NCBI GenBank assembly: GCA_001898035.1
Contig: MKRX01000006.1
Span: forward strand, 638,150 to 702,149
From: Armatimonadetes bacterium 55-13
Lineage (GTDB): Bacteria > Armatimonadota > Fimbriimonadia > Fimbriimonadales > Fimbriimonadaceae
DNA length: 64,000 nt
Reading direction: 5' to 3'
Shown here: in pieces, positions 63,011-64,000 of the stretch
Numbering within the stretch: position 1 is the first letter of the stretch
How the letters are laid out: the number at the start of each line of letters is the position of its first letter
Position numbers and translations under genes: made by a program
Notes under the pieces: generated by a model
What the model was told of the DNA's origin: nothing
Databases searched by the model: none
Seen by the model: the letters and a program-made list of their open reading frames with translations, nothing else

Positions 63011-64000
63011 TTACGCTTCAACTAGGTACTCCGCCACGAGCGCAGCGGTGTCTACGAGAGCATCGAGGTGAGTTCGTTCGTAGCCGTGGCTGGTATCGAC
63101 GCCCGGACCGATCAGCGCAACCTCGGCGGCTCCCCCGGAACGCCAATATGCGCTGCCATCGGAGCCGTAGTACGGATAGATGTCCGGAATGAGGTCGATG
63201 CCTCGGCGGTCAGCGATGTCCCGCAGCTTATTGCTCAGGCGCATGCTGTAGGGGCCGCTGGAATCCTTCACGCAGATGGAGCAGTGGAATTCGTTTCCGC
63301 GCAGACCTTGGCCGATGCAGGCCATGTCCATCACCACGTATTCGGCGAGGTCCGCCGGGAGGCTGTCCATACCGCCGTGACCGACTTCCTCGAAGTTGCT
63401 GATGAGGACGGTGGTGGTTTGGGCGGGGGTCATGCCGCTTTCTTTGATCGCCTTGATGGCGGCGAGGGCGCAGGCGACGCAGCCTTTATCGTCGATGAAC
63501 CGGGAGCGAATGTAGCCCGCCTCGCTGACTTCCACGCGAGGATCGAAATAGACGAAATCGCCAACTTCGATGCCGAGGAGCCGGGTTTCTTCGGAACTGC
63601 TGGTGCGCTCGTCCAAACGGACTTCGAGATTGTCCGCATTGCGAGCGGCGGTGTTCGCGTCTCGGTTCACATGGGCGGCGCCGTTCACCATGACGACGGA
63701 ACCCCGAATCTGTCGGCCGGAGCGCGTGGCAATCCAGACGCCCTCGCTTTCGACCGTCGGCCACATCAAGCCGTTCAGGGCCGTTAGCCGGAGCCGACCG
63801 CTCGGCTTGATCTCCGCCACGACCGCGCCCAGGGTATCGATGTGGGCGGTGATGGCACGGGGATGGTCGTTTCGGTGGCCGTCCAGGTGAGCGAGCAACG
63901 CCCCCTTCTTGGTGCGAGTCGTCGCCACGCCCATTGATTCCAGTTCGCCTTGCACGAACGACACCGCGTATTCGGTATCGCCGGTGGGGCTGGGGGTGTT
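63011..64000 (-). CDS. M42 family metallo-aminopeptidase, 5' end outside the window
   Basis: At least 329 residues. The frame runs open to the window end, where it reads TPSPTGDTEYAVSFVQGELESMG, the family's N-terminal PSPTG segment, so the true start is beyond 64000 and a start at 63964 would be false. Ligands: H and D in TAHIDTLGA, D in RFIDDKGCV, EE in NFEEVGHGG, D in VMDMACIG and the last H in YERTHLDAL. It is a paralogue of the M42 gene at 13.6 kb, with low identity. Confidence 0.92.
   Translation of the reverse strand, partial: NTPSPTGDTEYAVSFVQGELESMGVATTRTKKGALLAHLDGHRNDHPRAITAHIDTLGAVVAEIKPSGRLRLTALNGLMWPTVESEGVWIATRSGRQIRGSVVMVNGAAHVNRDANTAARNADNLEVRLDERTSSSEETRLLGIEVGDFVYFDPRVEVSEAGYIRSRFIDDKGCVACALAAIKAIKESGMTPAQTTTVLISNFEEVGHGGMDSLPADLAEYVVMDMACIGQGLRGNEFHCSICVKDSSGPYSMRLSNKLRDIADRRGIDLIPDIYPYYGSDGSAYWRSGGAAEVALIGPGVDTSHGYERTHLDALVDTAALVAEYLVEA

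Noticed and set aside
63964-63964. GTG at 63964 as the start of the last M42 gene
   Set aside because: Conserved N-terminal residues PSPTG continue in frame to the window edge, so the gene is truncated by the window.
1-64000. tRNA, rRNA, CRISPR or insertion sequence
   Set aside because: Read on both strands; no cloverleaf, regular spacer array or transposase was found.

Overview
The window looks like chromosome from a member of the Armatimonadota, probably close to Fimbriimonas. This is inferred from content, because no rRNA is present. The clues are three secreted proteins ending in a VPEP + transmembrane + RRRR sorting tail, a prepilin-like protein ending in an H..DG-type motif, a diderm-style secretion and lipoprotein repertoire, YjfB-type and flagellin genes, and a moderately high GC content with tight gene packing. 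I found no tRNA, rRNA, CRISPR array, transposase or prophage.

Layout. 1-7.2 kb: a prepilin-like protein, two PEP-CTERM proteins each followed by a hairpin terminator, an AAA+ ATPase, an HD-domain hydrolase, a lipoprotein and the PcrA/UvrD helicase. 7.3-13.7 kb: a secreted Gly/Pro-rich protein, TatC, an MrfA-type repair helicase and a long-chain acyl-CoA synthetase. 13.6-17.7 kb: a leftward pstS-pstC-pstA phosphate uptake operon followed by an M42 aminopeptidase; pstB is absent and a Pho-box-like direct repeat lies upstream. 17.8-30.9 kb: two unknown proteins, a third PEP-CTERM protein, PEP carboxylase, a THUMP-like methyltransferase, an M60-type metallopeptidase, a complete ribose-type ABC importer (binding protein, ATPase, permease) and an aldo/keto reductase. 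30.9-37.8 kb: small proteins, IspE with an orphan domain resembling an acyl-CoA-synthetase C-terminus, a MalT-like LuxR regulator, a secreted protein and a shrunken copy of that locus.

37.8-43.1 kb is the most interesting part. A three-gene overlapping operon encodes a stand-alone LigD-type 3'-phosphoesterase, an ImuB-like Y-family protein whose catalytic acidic residues are replaced, and a DnaE2-type error-prone polymerase with an unusual N-terminal extension. A 24-bp perfect-arm palindrome sits just upstream. It resembles the ImuA-ImuB-DnaE2 mutagenesis cassette with ImuA replaced by a DNA end-processing enzyme.

43.1-48.2 kb: proline catabolic aldehyde dehydrogenase, divergent from a sugar importer in which the binding protein and the first permease are fused. 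48.2-49.85 kb: a gene-poor island of dispersed hairpin repeats around one small secreted protein. 49.8-53.2 kb: an ArsR-SRPBCC-VOC-AlkD operon with a palindromic operator, and a serine beta-lactamase-like hydrolase. 53.2-64 kb: a response regulator, RimO, a nitronate monooxygenase-like enzyme, flagellin, an amino-acid permease, a MerR-GT2/TPR-GT39 glycosylation operon, and an M42 peptidase cut by the window end.

Functionally, the window mixes housekeeping genes (ppc, ispE, rimO, pcrA, tatC) with nutrient uptake (phosphate, two sugar importers, amino acids) and an unusually rich set of DNA damage functions (PcrA, MrfA, AlkD, 3'-phosphoesterase, ImuB, DnaE2).
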